NCBI RefSeq assembly: GCF_029962835.1
Contig: NC_080588.1
Location: 19,672,001 to 19,736,000 of the forward strand
Source of the DNA: Magnolia sinica
Taxonomy: Eukaryota; Streptophyta; Magnoliopsida; Magnoliales; Magnoliaceae
Length of the DNA stretch: 64,000 bases
Reading direction: 5' to 3'
Of this stretch, positions 1 through 10,690 are shown in pieces (within the stretch, counting starts at the first letter, position 1; each line of letters opens with the position of its first letter). Position numbers and translations under genes: made by a program. Below the pieces are notes generated by a model. The model searched no databases. It was not told the DNA's origin and saw only the letters and a program-made list of their open reading frames with translations.

Positions 1-815
1 CCATGTTTAGGGCCCAATATGATGTATACTCGGCCCATGTGTTGGGGCCCATTGTGATGTATTTGAGGCCCATGGGTCGTGGCCCTTGGTGATGTATATT
101 AGGCCCGTGTATGCAGCCCACCATGATGTATGTATTGTATATCTATGTCGTCCATTCGTGCGGCCCGCCATGTTGTATGTATTATATATCTATGTCATCC
201 ATTCTTGCGACCCGCCGTGTTGTATGTATTGTATATCTATGCCATCCATTTGTGTAGCCCGCCGTGATTTATGTATTGTATATCTATGCCATCCATTTGT
301 GCGGCCCACCGTGATGTATGTATTGTATATCCATACCGTCCATTTGTGTGGCCCGCAGTGATGTATTTGCGGTACCATATGATGGGGCCCAATGTGGTAT
401 ATTTGTGGCCCATTGATGAGGCCCAAAGTGATGTATTCATGGCCCATGTGGTGAGGCCCAATGTGACATTTATACGGCCATGTGTGAGGCCCGATGTGTT
501 GTATATGAGGCCCATATGATGAGGCCCATTGTGATGTATTTTCGGTCCATTTGGTAAAGCCCATTGTGATGTATTTCCGTCCCATTTGGTAAGGCCCAAT
601 GAGATGTATTTTTTGGCCCATATATTGTGGCCCATTTGACATATATGGGGCCCATGTATTGCGGCCCATTGTGATGTACATGAGGTCCATGAGTGAGGCC
701 CAATGTGATGCATATGTAGCCCATAAGTGAGGCCCATCATGATGTGTATTAGGCCCTTGAGAGAGGCCCATGGTGATGTATATTGGGCCATTATGTGAGG
801 TCATGAGCCCACTAT
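1..815. repeat. Minisatellite array with two monomer types
   Basis: This is a degenerate tandem array. The outer parts (1-116 and 360-815) consist of monomers of about 35 bp built on GGCCCANTGTGATGTAT plus a second GGCCCAT. The middle (about 117-360) has five monomers of about 47 bp of the form GCCCGCCGTGATGTATGTAT followed by a TATATCTATGCCATCCAT stretch. The longer monomer resembles the terminal sequence of the foldback elements elsewhere in the window. Long open frames across the array are by-products of the repetition. The array may belong to the 3' untranslated part of the LTR element that follows; that link is inference. Confidence 0.9.
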
Positions 816-1000
816 ATGTTTGGCTCTATGTGGGCCACTCCTTGGGAGCAATGTTGGTTAAACGTACATATTGATAGGCAATGATGGTTAAATGTCTTCA
901 TTGTGACCTTCCTTTAGGCCCTTTGTCAGGCCGATTATTGGTGCCTATTATCGATGCCGGTTAGCGATACCGATTATGAGTATGTGACATCATAGAATCA
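816..1000. other. Spacer between minisatellite and LTR
   Basis: No gene is visible. The stretch lies directly before a candidate LTR start, so it could be the end of the internal region of that retroelement. No clear polypurine tract was found. Confidence 0.4.
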
Positions 1001-2714
1001 TGATACATGCTCATACGCATCATTTGTATGTTTGTTATGAGATGTGGTTGACCATTGCATTTGTCGTTGGGCAGGTTGTTATGAGACTCCTTGATAGGCG
1101 AAGATTGTCTCACATGAGCGCACGGTATGCGCAGGATTGATGCATGACTGGATTGTATGATTCATGCATCTTGCATTGTGTGTTGTGATTATGTACGCCC
1201 TAGCAACATTAGAGTCATAGCCTCCACAGTCATGTCGTGGATGACCAGATGTGACACCGAAAATCTGTTTCTAGCATCGGGCCACCATAAATGGCCCTGG
1301 GTGACAATCTTTAAACCCTCTTGGTACCAGAAGACGCTCCAATGTCTAGACCGAGTGATTACATGAGCACCCAAGTACCGAATACCAGTAAGTCGCGTCT
1401 CCCACTGTGTCGTGGTCGGTTGGAAGGGGGTGTGGCCTTATCCGTCCGATTCGTAGTGGACAAAACTAAGTTGAGTTTAACTAGCTCATAAATGGGTCCG
1501 CTATCAACGTGCCAGGTAAGTATTGGTTGACTACTGGCCATGTGGATGGTGAGGTCTCTTCCACTCACCTGGTTATGCGTGATGGGGCGGCAATCTGGTT
1601 TGGAGTGTACTAAACCCCCGGTGATGATCCCAGAGTGTACAGTACTGATATGTGGACTTATTGAGGAGTTATATACTCAGCATTTTGCTCATTCATTCAT
1701 TCACTATCCACTCGGGCTAGTGGTGCGTAACCAATTGTTATGTGTACCTTCGTAATGGCTAAGATTTCGGCTGTGGTGCGCGACCAACTTGAGATCAGGA
1801 GTTTACCACATTAAGTCTGATTATCCAAATTTAGGTATGGGACTAGTTTGGATAGAAGTCCCTTGTGATGGACCCCATAGCCTGCGATACTATGTACTAT
1901 CATATCGACTTCACACTCTTGCATGGTCATTTCATTCGCATTGTATGTTGCATTACATCCACGGCATATAACATTTTGGGTTGTTATGTTTTATATGGCC
2001 TAGATGAGGTTGACGGTATTCGTAGCTCTTCCGAATTACATATTGTATTGCATCCTCGGTATCTGATATTTGGCTCATTATGTTTCGCATTGCATAGTTG
2101 ATCTTTATTGCTTCCTCAATATATGATATTGGTTTATTGCCTTTTGCATCGCATATCCTGGATGAGGATGATGATATTCATGGACTTACCAGCATGTTTC
2201 CGCATTACTCTAATATTGTAAGATTTATGGATTGCCAGTATTTCCACTTACTCTGATATTGTATGATTATGATCTTGCCAGTATTTCTGACATTATATTT
2301 GTGTGCTTGACACTTATCTTGCGTACACACTTTTACCATACTCTAAGCTTTCTATAAACTTATGCACGATAGATGCGTGCAGGTGGCGTTAGGTTTCAGC
2401 AGCGTGGAGGTTGGAGCACGCAGCGGACTTTAGGAACTTGATTATCAATATATGTATTTCCCTTTCAGTACTGTATTCAACTGTTTATATTAGTGAATAT
2501 GTGATGATGATATTGCTTTTATGATTTGGGTAAACTTGTAGTTATGCTTCTTATGAGATAAATGTATGTTGGAAAATCCTCCTTGTAGGATCCCAGGATC
2601 GGAACCTGGTGTATGGCCACTGGGAGCCGAGAATGGGGTACTACGGAGGCTGTCGGCACCGGATTCGACGATCGAGAATTTTGTGAACCCGGTTTCCGAG
2701 TTTGGGGTGTAACA
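1001..2714 (+). mobile_element. LTR of a Tekay/Del-like Ty3/gypsy element
   Basis: The right part has the style of Del/Tekay chromovirus LTR ends: a G-rich block with ACCGGATTCG and GAACCCGGTTTCC, ending in GGGGTGTAACA at 2714. The left end is placed at TGATACATGCTCATACGCAT (1001) because LTRs of this group often begin that way. No target-site duplication is seen (AATCA before, CCAAT after) and no primer-binding site follows, so this is a solo or 3' LTR, or the left end is misplaced. No coding sequence of the element is in the window. The family call rests on recalled LTR style. Confidence 0.5.
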
Positions 2715-2989
2715 CCAATGGCCAAAAAAACAAAACAAAGAAATAAAAACTATAGAAAAATGAACACAAATATTTGCTAGAATATTGATCATAGAAATTG
2801 AATGAACTTACTAAAATTCCAGATTAATTGCTGAAATTTCACCATTACTTGCTACTTTTGTGATTAAATACTCCAATTGTCATATTTCACGAATGCTTAC
2901 TTAAGTTGCCTTATTCTAGATCAATTGTCTTTCCTTATTTCTTTTATTGGGTGTTTTATCAGTAAATTCTTTTGGATGTAACCTGCCAG

Positions 2990-3216
2990 CAAATTTTACC
3001 ACCTGTACTCAACTCCTTTTCTGACCAAGATAGCAGGGTGCATTATTGTTCTTGTGAAGCATTATATACCATAGCAGAGGTGAGGGTGGATGGGGTGCTT
3101 TCATTGATATTTCTAGATACCCTATCAATAACTGTTCTGTGTTATCTAGCCTAACCTATACTCTAGCTGCTTTGCAGGTTGCAAGAGGAGATTTCATTGT
3201 ATTCTTTAATATTTTC
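2990..3216 (+). pseudogene. VAC14: VAC14-like gene fragment (two exon pieces)
   Basis: VAC14 is the HEAT-repeat scaffold of the PIKfyve/Fab1 lipid-kinase complex on endosomal and vacuolar membranes. Piece one (2990-3079) reads QILPPVLNSFSDQDSRV then a CEALY-T-IAE stretch, matching the N-terminal HEAT region of plant VAC14. It ends at a GT donor (3080). Piece two starts after TTTGCAG at 3178 in phase 0 and reads VARGDFIVFFNIF, the expected continuation, before a stop at 3220-3222. About 43 codons survive of a protein of roughly 700 residues. Upstream and downstream exons are missing, so this is a captured or duplicated fragment, not a gene. An aminopeptidase fragment follows 480 bp later. Confidence 0.85.
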
Positions 3217-3692
3217 AACTAATAACAAGGATATTATATAATCAATAATTCTGCAATTTATGGATTTCTCCAGGAGATTTAAACAAACTCTCTAGTAAGA
3301 CTTCAATTCTCCATCTATGGCAGTTCTTATATCTTATATAACAAACTTAACGATTTTTCTTCCTTACAAGACATTATCAAAACATTTTCCCTTTTTTTTT
3401 TTTTTGGTTTCCCCTAGTTTATGGCTTAATCTAGACAAGAAAATGTTGTTGGATAGTTCTTTTTATGGGCAGAATGGTGCTAGAGATCCATATTTATTTG
3501 ACCAAGCATTTTAAATGAATTTGAGCAGTGGTGTATGAATCTTTTTTTCTGGTTTTATAGTTATTTAGAATTTATTTATTTTTTCATATGGGAGCTCTGT
3601 TTGACGGTTTGGATTATGACAATTTTCAAATTGTTGTATTGATCTTTGATCCCTTTATTCCTCTTCTGAAAAATTGTCATGTTGGGAGCTTT

Positions 3693-4170
3693 TGGGAGCT
3701 CTTGACTGCACTTAACCTGTTTGGGCATGACATAACACTGACTGAAGCAGTGAGACGGTTTTACACATTTGTAGATGACATAAATACATCACTGCTCCCT
3801 GCTGACACAAGAAAGGTTGGTTGAATTGAAATATGTAGATTCAATCTTTATATCATTCCATTTGCATGCGCTTGTTGATGTCATTGTCAAATGTATTTGT
3901 AGGCGACATATGTTGTTGTAATGCAGACCGTCACAACATCAAACAGATCTGCATATGAATCTCTTCTAAAAGTTTATAGAGAGACTGATCTAAGCCAAGA
4001 GAAAGTGCTATTCTAAGTATGTCAAGACCTATATGAATTTTAAGGAAATTGATTCGGTCCATTTTACTTCTGGGCAATAATCTCTCTTATCATTCTTTGT
4101 AGGTTCACTGGCATCTTGTCCCGATCCAGATATCGTCCTCGAAGCTCTGAACTTTTTGTCGTCCTCTGAG
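3693..4170 (+). pseudogene. APM1: Aminopeptidase M1-like gene fragment (three exon pieces)
   Basis: The pieces match the C-terminal ERAP1-like domain of plant aminopeptidase M1, an M1-family metallopeptidase. Piece one (about 3693-3815) reads ELLTALNLFGHD then NTSLLPADTRK and stops at a GT donor. Piece two (3903-4016) gives MQTVTTSNRSAYESLLKVY, then RETDLSQEK. Piece three (4103-4170) gives SLASCPDPDIVLEALNF. The introns are short with GT-AG borders. Near 4005-4012 one base appears to be missing, giving a frameshift and a stop (VLF*) where the family has an R-I-L-S-like sequence. The catalytic HExxH domain is absent. After piece three, where the family continues with RSQDAVFGL, the next spliceable segment is unrelated, so the fragment is truncated at an exon boundary. 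Confidence 0.85.
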
Positions 4171-4514
4171 GTATGTCAGTTTATTTTCTCATTGAGCCAT
4201 AGCCCATAAGCATTCTCCCAGTATATAGCCTTATTCTAAGAGTACAATAATTGCTAGTTATTTGTTTGGCATCCTTGCAACTCATTCATTACTTTGTGTT
4301 TTAGGATGCATTGCTCAACAAACTTCTTGATGATGACTACTTATCAGAAGAAGAAAGGTTAGTATTAGATTGGTACCCTTCCAAATGTTATTTAAAGTGG
4401 CCTTTATAAAGCATTTTTAGAAGCTTTGGTTTTAGATTTGTATTATGTCCCTATATATTATATTATATTTTAGGTTTTTCATGGTAGTTTGAAATATTGG
4501 GTTTTCCAATTTCC

Positions 4515-4621
4515 TTGGACCAAACTGGAGTTTTCCAATCCTAATTTATTTGAGTGGAGGTCGCGGCAAAAAAACAAAAAACCAAGGAGTGGAGGTCGCG
4601 GAAAAAAATCAAAAAACCAAG

Positions 4622-4662
<41 letters not shown>

Positions 4663-4767
4663 GGACCAAACTGGAGTTTTCCAATCCTAATTTATTTGAG
4701 TGGAGGTCGCGGCAAAAAAACAAAAAACCAAGGAGTGGAGGTCGCAGCAAAAAAACAAAAAACCAAG

Positions 4768-4812
<45 letters not shown>
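4515..4812. repeat. 146-bp tandem duplication with (CT)n tails
   Basis: TTGGACCAAACTGG begins at 4515 and again at 4661. Each copy carries GTGGAGGTCGCGG repeats with A-runs and ends in a CT microsatellite (about 4625-4658 and 4770-4812). Frames across it are low-complexity artefacts. Confidence 0.9.
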
Positions 4813-4813
<1 letters not shown>

Positions 4814-5228
4814 ATATTTCCGTAATAACTGCTACTGACTGCAAACGTAACTGTTGGAGATGTCATTACATTTGGTAGTTTGGAAGTACCCCAGTCTACA
4901 TTTGGTGGAATATGCCAGTGGGTGATTTTTCATTGTGGACTAATTTGCATATGGGGCAGTGGCAAAGAAGGAAACCTGAGTGGGCAGGTTACTGGGGTTA
5001 ATGCTTTTCTGCCTACTGAACAAAACTTCGTTCGTTCCAAGTAAACAAACAAACATTATTTCGGCAGAAAAGCACTCATTTTCCATGACCCGTAAAGTTA
5101 CAATGAGAAGATGACAGTCTGAAAGTAACCATCTGATTGTTCCTTAGAATTTGGACCACTTGATATCTTACACTAACCATCCATTTGATTGCCATCTAAA
5201 GCGGACTCTTCTGCTAAAGCTGCTGAAA

Positions 5229-5418
5229 TGGTATGGTACTGAATGCTGGCCATTTCATTGCTTGGTTCCATGAAAGTCCCGTGAATACTATGATGCACAG
5301 AGAGGCATGTACTATGTACCTCATTATGAAACTACCAGCTGGTTTTTTAGTAGTTTGCACAGCTTTTTGGCTTGTTATTTTGTACTTTTTCTTCCTTTTT
5401 TGGGTTCTGTGACCAGTA
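5229..5418 (+). repeat. Direct repeat, copy 1 of 2 (190 bp)
   Basis: It starts TGGTATGGTACTGAATGCTG and ends in GACCAGTA. A nearly identical copy lies 996 bp downstream (6225-6415). This copy sits inside the putative intron of the unidentified exon pair. Confidence 0.9.
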
Positions 5419-5575
5419 ATTTGATTATATCAGTACATCTGGTTTCTAAATCAGAATAAATGCTAATTCATCAATGCTATGTTGTTTTGTGGCAGATATG
5501 AAGCTAAACTACTCAGATCAATACCAATCTTCACGCCAACAAATACTACAAGTATCATTGCCCGAATTACTTTCT

Positions 5576-6224
5576 AATACTGAAATCTAAACAAGCAAAG
5601 TATCTTTGTTGACTAGAAAGAAAAAGAACTTTTTAATACTTTAATCTCTTAAATACAAAGATTCAGTGAATCGATTGACGGAACATTCAAATAAACATTT
5701 CCATTTCATATTTTATGTTTTCATTTCTTTTCTTACATTGAAATTTTATTAATATCTTCGATAAAATTCACATTAATTTTCGATTAAAATGATAAGAATG
5801 AAGTAGCTAAAAATACAAATTAGAGAAATTAAACAAATATAAAAAGGCATTAACATACAAATATATCAAACAATGAGGTTGAAATTATAGATGTTATTTG
5901 GAATCATTAAATTTTCAGCATGAATACAAAATGAAGCAATGAATGTAACTAAATAGAGTATTGGAATACGAAATTTAAGAATTTTTTATCCAAAAATTAT
6001 GAATGAATGATTAGAGAGGATTTTGAAATGGAGCAAAGACATGGAAATGAGACGAGAGCCTTCTCATTCAGTCAATCACATGAGGCATGACTACAACTAA
6101 CCAAACACCACCTAAGGGAGAACGTGCATGAGATCCATGCCATCCATCAGGTGCATTGCCTTATGTTAAGCATGCAAACCAAAAATAAGGTTGGTACATA
6201 AGTCAGGTAGGCCATACCATAAGT
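5576..6224. other. AT-rich spacer, no gene seen
   Basis: The sequence is AT-rich with no supported coding region. It lies between the last captured exon piece and the second copy of the direct repeat. Confidence 0.5.
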
Positions 6225-6415
6225 TGGTATGGTACTGAATGCTGGCCATTTCATTGCTTGGTTCCATGAAAGTCCCGTGAATACTATGATGCACAGAGAG
6301 GCATGTACCATGTACCTCATTATGAAACTAACAGCTGGTTTTTAAGTAGTATGCACAGCTTTTAGGCTCACTATTTTGTACTTTTTCCTACTTTTTTTGG
6401 GTTCTATGACCAGTA
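6225..6415 (+). repeat. Direct repeat, copy 2 of 2
   Basis: This is a copy of 5229-5418 with a handful of substitutions. It shows that part of the exon-patchwork region was duplicated locally. Confidence 0.9.
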
Positions 6416-6914
6416 TTGGAATTTCGAAACTGTTTTTGAGGCAGCCTAGTGTTACTTGAGTTAATCTGATTTTTAACATGGATGATTTCTCACACAAGAA
6501 TGTTTCATGCATTAATTCGAATGGCTAGGAGCACCATACAAACCAATGGAGTTGTTGAAGTCCAACTGGGCAACAATTAGAAAGTATCCACCATGGGCGA
6601 TTGATTCTTGGTATGATGGGATCGAGGCATGTACCATGTTCCGTTAACCATTTGTGTGTTGACCATAGTGGAGGTGAGACATCGACAACCAAACTCTCTT
6701 TGTAATTCCATGTTTCACGTTACTTGAAACTATGGGAATTGCTGTTTGGGTTAGCCCCACTTGGGCCATTTTCTCTTTATTAGATTGAGTTGTTACCAAT
6801 TTTGTGAATATGATCCTATTAAACAATCGTGTGAATTATTTTTGAATGACTATTGTAAGATTCGAAAAAATAAAAAGTGAAAAATAAAAAATTTGATGAT
6901 ATATATTTTTTTTA
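6416..6914. other. Gene-free spacer
   Basis: No coding region, RNA gene or mobile-element terminus could be supported here. Confidence 0.4.
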
Positions 6915-7262
6915 TTTACAGATATTTTAATGACGGACCAAATCCGTCACTAATTTTTGAACAAGTTGAAAATCATTGACGGATTTGGTCCGTCGCTCTA
7001 CTCATATTAGCGACGGACCTTATCCATCGCTAATATTTTTAATGACGACTACGAGTGGTTTTTTTCAAATTTAAGTGACGGATTATTTATTTTTTGTGAT
7101 GGATCTTATCCATCGCTACTATGCGACGGACCTTATCCATCATGGATTAAACGATGGATTTTATCTGTCGGAAAAAAAAGGACCCAGTAAACAGCCACGG
7201 ATGAAATCCGTCGTTTATTTGGTTTTACAACGGATTTGGTCTATTGTAAATTCGCGATTTTG
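6915..7262. repeat. Palindromic GACGGA...TCCGTC array (CACTA-like subterminal repeats?)
   Basis: About eight short inverted units of the form GACGGA-(CC/TTT)-TATCCGTCGC alternate along this stretch, for example near 6933, 6977, 7008, 7077, 7120, 7152, 7196 and 7229. Arrays of this kind typify subterminal regions of plant CACTA (EnSpm) transposons. No CACTA terminus or transposase is visible, so the class is inferred. Confidence 0.5.
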
Positions 7263-7292
7263 ATGGAGTGATACCCAAAAGGCACCACGCCA

Positions 7293-8472
7293 ATGGACTG
7301 TCGTATGATCCAACAATTAGCCACATGGTTACTATTAATGGTGGCATCTTATACAAACGATCCTTCAACCAGGTTTTATTACGATGTGTGGATGAGGCAG
7401 AAGCTACAAAAATCACTGTCCAAGATCCATGACGAGATTTGTGGCCCACATATGATGGCTAAGAAAATCCTACGATGAGGATACTATTGGCTAACTCTGG
7501 AGATCGACTGTTGCCAACACGTTAGGACATGTTTTAAATGCCAAGAACATGTGAATTGAATCAATGCGCCTGCTTCTAAGCTATATAACTTGACCACGCC
7601 CTGGCCATTTTCAATATGGGGCATCAACATCATCAGAAAAATCAGCCCCAAAGCATCGAACAGCCACGAGTATATCCGGGTAGCAGTCGACTATTTTACC
7701 AAATGGGTGGAAGCAGTGTCTTTTACCACCATCATTGCCTCTCACGTGGTACGGTTTTTAAATAACAACATCATCAGCCGATATGGAATCCCACACGCCA
7801 TTATTACAGACAACGGGATGTCTTTTGTAAATCGAAAGGTAGATAACTTCCTCAAGCAATTTAAAGTCAAAAGGCATCGATCCAGCCCCTATCGCCTGCA
7901 AATGAACGAAGGGGTGGAAGTAGCTAACAAAACACTCATTCCTATCCTCGAAAAAAATGGTGAAAACATATCATAACTGGTCATAAATACTCCCATTTGC
8001 GGTTTGGGCTTATTAAACATCCATACGCACCACAACGGGCGCCACTCCATACGAACTCACATATATAATGGAGGCGGTTCTCCCGGTTGAAGTTAAAATT
8101 CCCTCGTTACGCATTCTGTTATAAAGTGAAGTGGAAGAGGGAAAGTGGTTACAAGATCGCTACGATCAACTGCATTTGATAGACGTAAAGCGCATGCAAG
8201 CTTTATGTCATTCTCAAGCCTATCAAAGAAGGATTGCACGAGCTTACTACAAGCTGGTCCATATAAGAACATTTAGAATAGGAGGCATAGTAATGAAGAA
8301 GCTTCTACCTCCTCATCTACTTGACCCAAGGGAAAAATTCAAACCCACCTGGGAAGGCCCGTTCGTTGTACGAGAAGTAGTCCCTGGAGGTGCACTCCGC
8401 CTCACTAACATGGGGGGAGAAGATATAGCCGAGCCCATCAACGCCGGTCACGTCAAAATACACTACGGATAA
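7293..8472 (+). pseudogene. Tat-clade Ty3/gypsy integrase region, decayed
   Basis: The order of blocks is: an integrase zinc-binding region (IHDEICGPHM, then GYYWLTLEIDCCQHVRTCFK-C), the catalytic core (7590-7976, PWPFSIWGINII to NKTLIPILEKN), then the C-terminal part (8131-8472, ending GALRLTNMGGEDIAEPINAG). The core retains the second acid (ITDNG) and the Glu (GVEVANK). The first catalytic Asp, expected in WGIDII, is Asn here. Stops and frameshifts at about 7478, 7560 and 7976-8130 break the frame. Reverse transcriptase and RNase H are missing upstream. The sequence style fits Tat/Ogre-type polyproteins. The copy cannot make an active enzyme. Confidence 0.85.
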
Positions 8473-8600
8473 TGAGTAAGCCAAGGAAATGTTTCATAAG
8501 ATCGAATCTTACAATTCCCTACCTGATTACCCTTAGCAACAAAGTAGGACTAAAAAAAAAAAGACGTATGTACATATGACGATTCACATTTTTCAAAATC

Positions 8601-8658
<58 letters not shown>

Positions 8659-10690
8659 AAACACAAAAAGAAAAAAGAAAAAGAAGAAGAGAGGAATGAA
8701 GAACCAAATAAAAAATCTAGGGTACACACCCATCAACCTTACCCCCTGCTTTCAAGAAAAAAATTGATCTTGGAAAGCATTCCGAAGCCTCTCGTTGCCC
8801 TAGAAATCATTATCAGCCAACATCAAGAAAGTTTTTAGACAAAAAAAAAGGAAAAGAAAAAGAAAAAGAAAAAAGTGTGTCTAAGCAAAATGGACGAGGT
8901 GAAAATCTGCAAGGGCACCTCGGGTTAAAACAACAAATACACAGTGGACCTGGTGAAAACCTGCAAGGGCACCAGGGACAAAAAGGCACAACTATCAAGG
9001 GGTAGGCAAGAGCAAATACCCGGGACGTGGGGAAAACTTGAAAGGGCACCACGGGCAAAAATGACGGACTAAGCCAGACGTAATGAAAACTCGCAAGAGC
9101 GTTATGGGTAAGAACGACAAGAAAAGAAAATAAAATAAAAGAAAAAAACAACAACAAGGTACTTCAGTCACGACAACAAATTCGTATCTGAAGTCAAAGA
9201 TGTGAAGACCGCAATGTTTGAAGAATTATCAAGCGTAGCCCAAGCCAAGAGACATTGATTCCCACTGCATACTCTCGAGGATAATTTCAAAAATCTTCAA
9301 AAATCAATTCAAAAGTCTTATAAGATGAACAATGGAAAAGTCAAGTGTTTGATCCCTGCCGTCCGAAACACTAAAACATAAACCATGCTCATAAGACAAG
9401 TCTGGCCACAAAAAAAAAAAGAAAAAAAGAGAGAGAATTTTCATTTTATTCATTTTCTTTATTTACATGCATTGATAATTTAAAAAAATGGAAAAAAAAA
9501 ACTCTTACAGGTTGCATCATCAAGTTATGGTTGCTTCTTCAAAACATCTGGTCCGACAACAACCTTTGCTCCCTTAGCACTAAACTCTTCGATCATTATA
9601 TTAAGCTCTCTTTTTTGTTTACAGGAAACGAAGCTTCCTCAACAATTACTTTACCCTGAGTTATAAGGTTGTGGTGTTAAATGCAAGCACACTTGAAGTT
9701 GGACATCGAACAAAGAACGTGGTTCAATAAAAGCCGACTTCGATTAGGACTGTTGAAACCCCCAGTGCAAATGACCGTTGGACTTATTCATGAAGAGAAA
9801 AAAAGAAGAAGAGGATGCCAAAATAAAAAGCACTTGACGACGCCTCCCCGCAAGATCAAGCGGATCTTTTCAAAATAAATGGCCCGAAAAAAAAATTAAT
9901 TTTTTTCTTTAAAAAACATGCAGTGCGTGATATCTGAGGCTCTGGAAAGTCCTCTATACTTTTCAGTGGGTACCAACGCAATAACAATAATTGATTTTAG
10001 TTTTATTTGAATCTTCAGTTTTCTCTGAAATCAAAGTGGAACATAGGACGGCTGGTCTGAACTTTTAGTGTCACTCTGATTGTCTCGGGATGCGAATTGA
10101 ATATATCTAAATTAGCGTAACTATACTTTAAGTCGTGGGAAAAGGCTATTACAATCATAATGTCAGACTCGAAAAATCGAATGACGAGGAAATAACTCGA
10201 GGTGACTCTAGTCCGGGACACTTGTCAGCCTAGTATATCGTAATGCGGGAGATCCGTAAAGCGGAAAAAAGCACGGGCAACTGCCCATTATAATAACTAT
10301 TCTTACAGGCGGTCCTAGGGGATTGCATGACATCGAGAACTACTCTTCAAAATCAAACATGTTGGGCGGATCCCCGTAAGGCCACGAAAAGCGCAGGGGC
10401 ACTAACCACTCAAAAATTGATACTTACAAACAACTATCAATGCAAACTGTCAATCAAGCGTGAAAAGGTTGTGATTTGATGCCTTGTAAAGCTGCAAAAT
10501 GCGCAGGGACAAATTACAATATTTTCCTCAACCCTTGAGAGACACTTGAATTACTCCTTAACCAGACAAGTCTTTCGATAATGACACTTCGGTGGGAATA
10601 AACTGTACCACGTTTAATCTTATCTGGAAGGAGAGGTGTCCACTTGGTTTGACATTCGATTGCCCACAACATCTGCCAAAGAGGGGCATC
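8473..10690 (+). mobile_element. 3' untranslated internal region of the Tat element
   Basis: Non-coding sequence lies between pol and the 3' LTR. It holds a (GA)n run (8597-8656) and four imperfect repeats around GGTGAAAACCTGCAAGGGCA near 8895, 8948, 9027 and 9078. A second set built on GCGCAGGGGCA-like sequence lies near 10260, 10380 and 10500. Such repeats are usual in the 3' region of Tat/Ogre elements. An open frame at 9681-9878 is not supported as a gene. The region ends in a polypurine-like AAAGAGGGG immediately before the LTR. Confidence 0.7.

Larger units (their letters stand above)
4305..5575 (+). pseudogene. Unidentified exon pair, spliceable, source gene unknown
   Basis: The segment after TTTTAG at 4305-4357 reads DALLNKLLDDDYLSEEE and ends at a GT donor (4358). 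The piece after GGCAG at 5496 keeps the frame: R-YEAKLLRSIPIFTPTN, then a stop at about 5574. The split-codon phase matches across the 1.1-kb gap. The composition (acidic, then basic) looks like real protein, but I do not recognise the family, and it does not continue aminopeptidase M1. The intervening sequence contains the 146-bp duplication with CT repeats. Confidence 0.45.

Noticed and set aside
190-804. Antisense open frames of 204 and 184 codons
   Set aside because: They cross a 35-47 bp tandem repeat and encode only repetitive His/Gly/Pro-rich peptide with no domain.
2490-2792. Antisense 100-codon frame
   Set aside because: Lies in the end of an LTR and the following spacer; no motif.
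4489-4878. Frames encoding Ser-Leu runs
   Set aside because: They are translations of CT microsatellites and A-rich repeats within a 146-bp duplication.
8890-9110. CRISPR-like direct repeats
   Set aside because: Four imperfect repeats with unequal spacing in a plant retrotransposon 3' region; no cas genes and a eukaryotic context.
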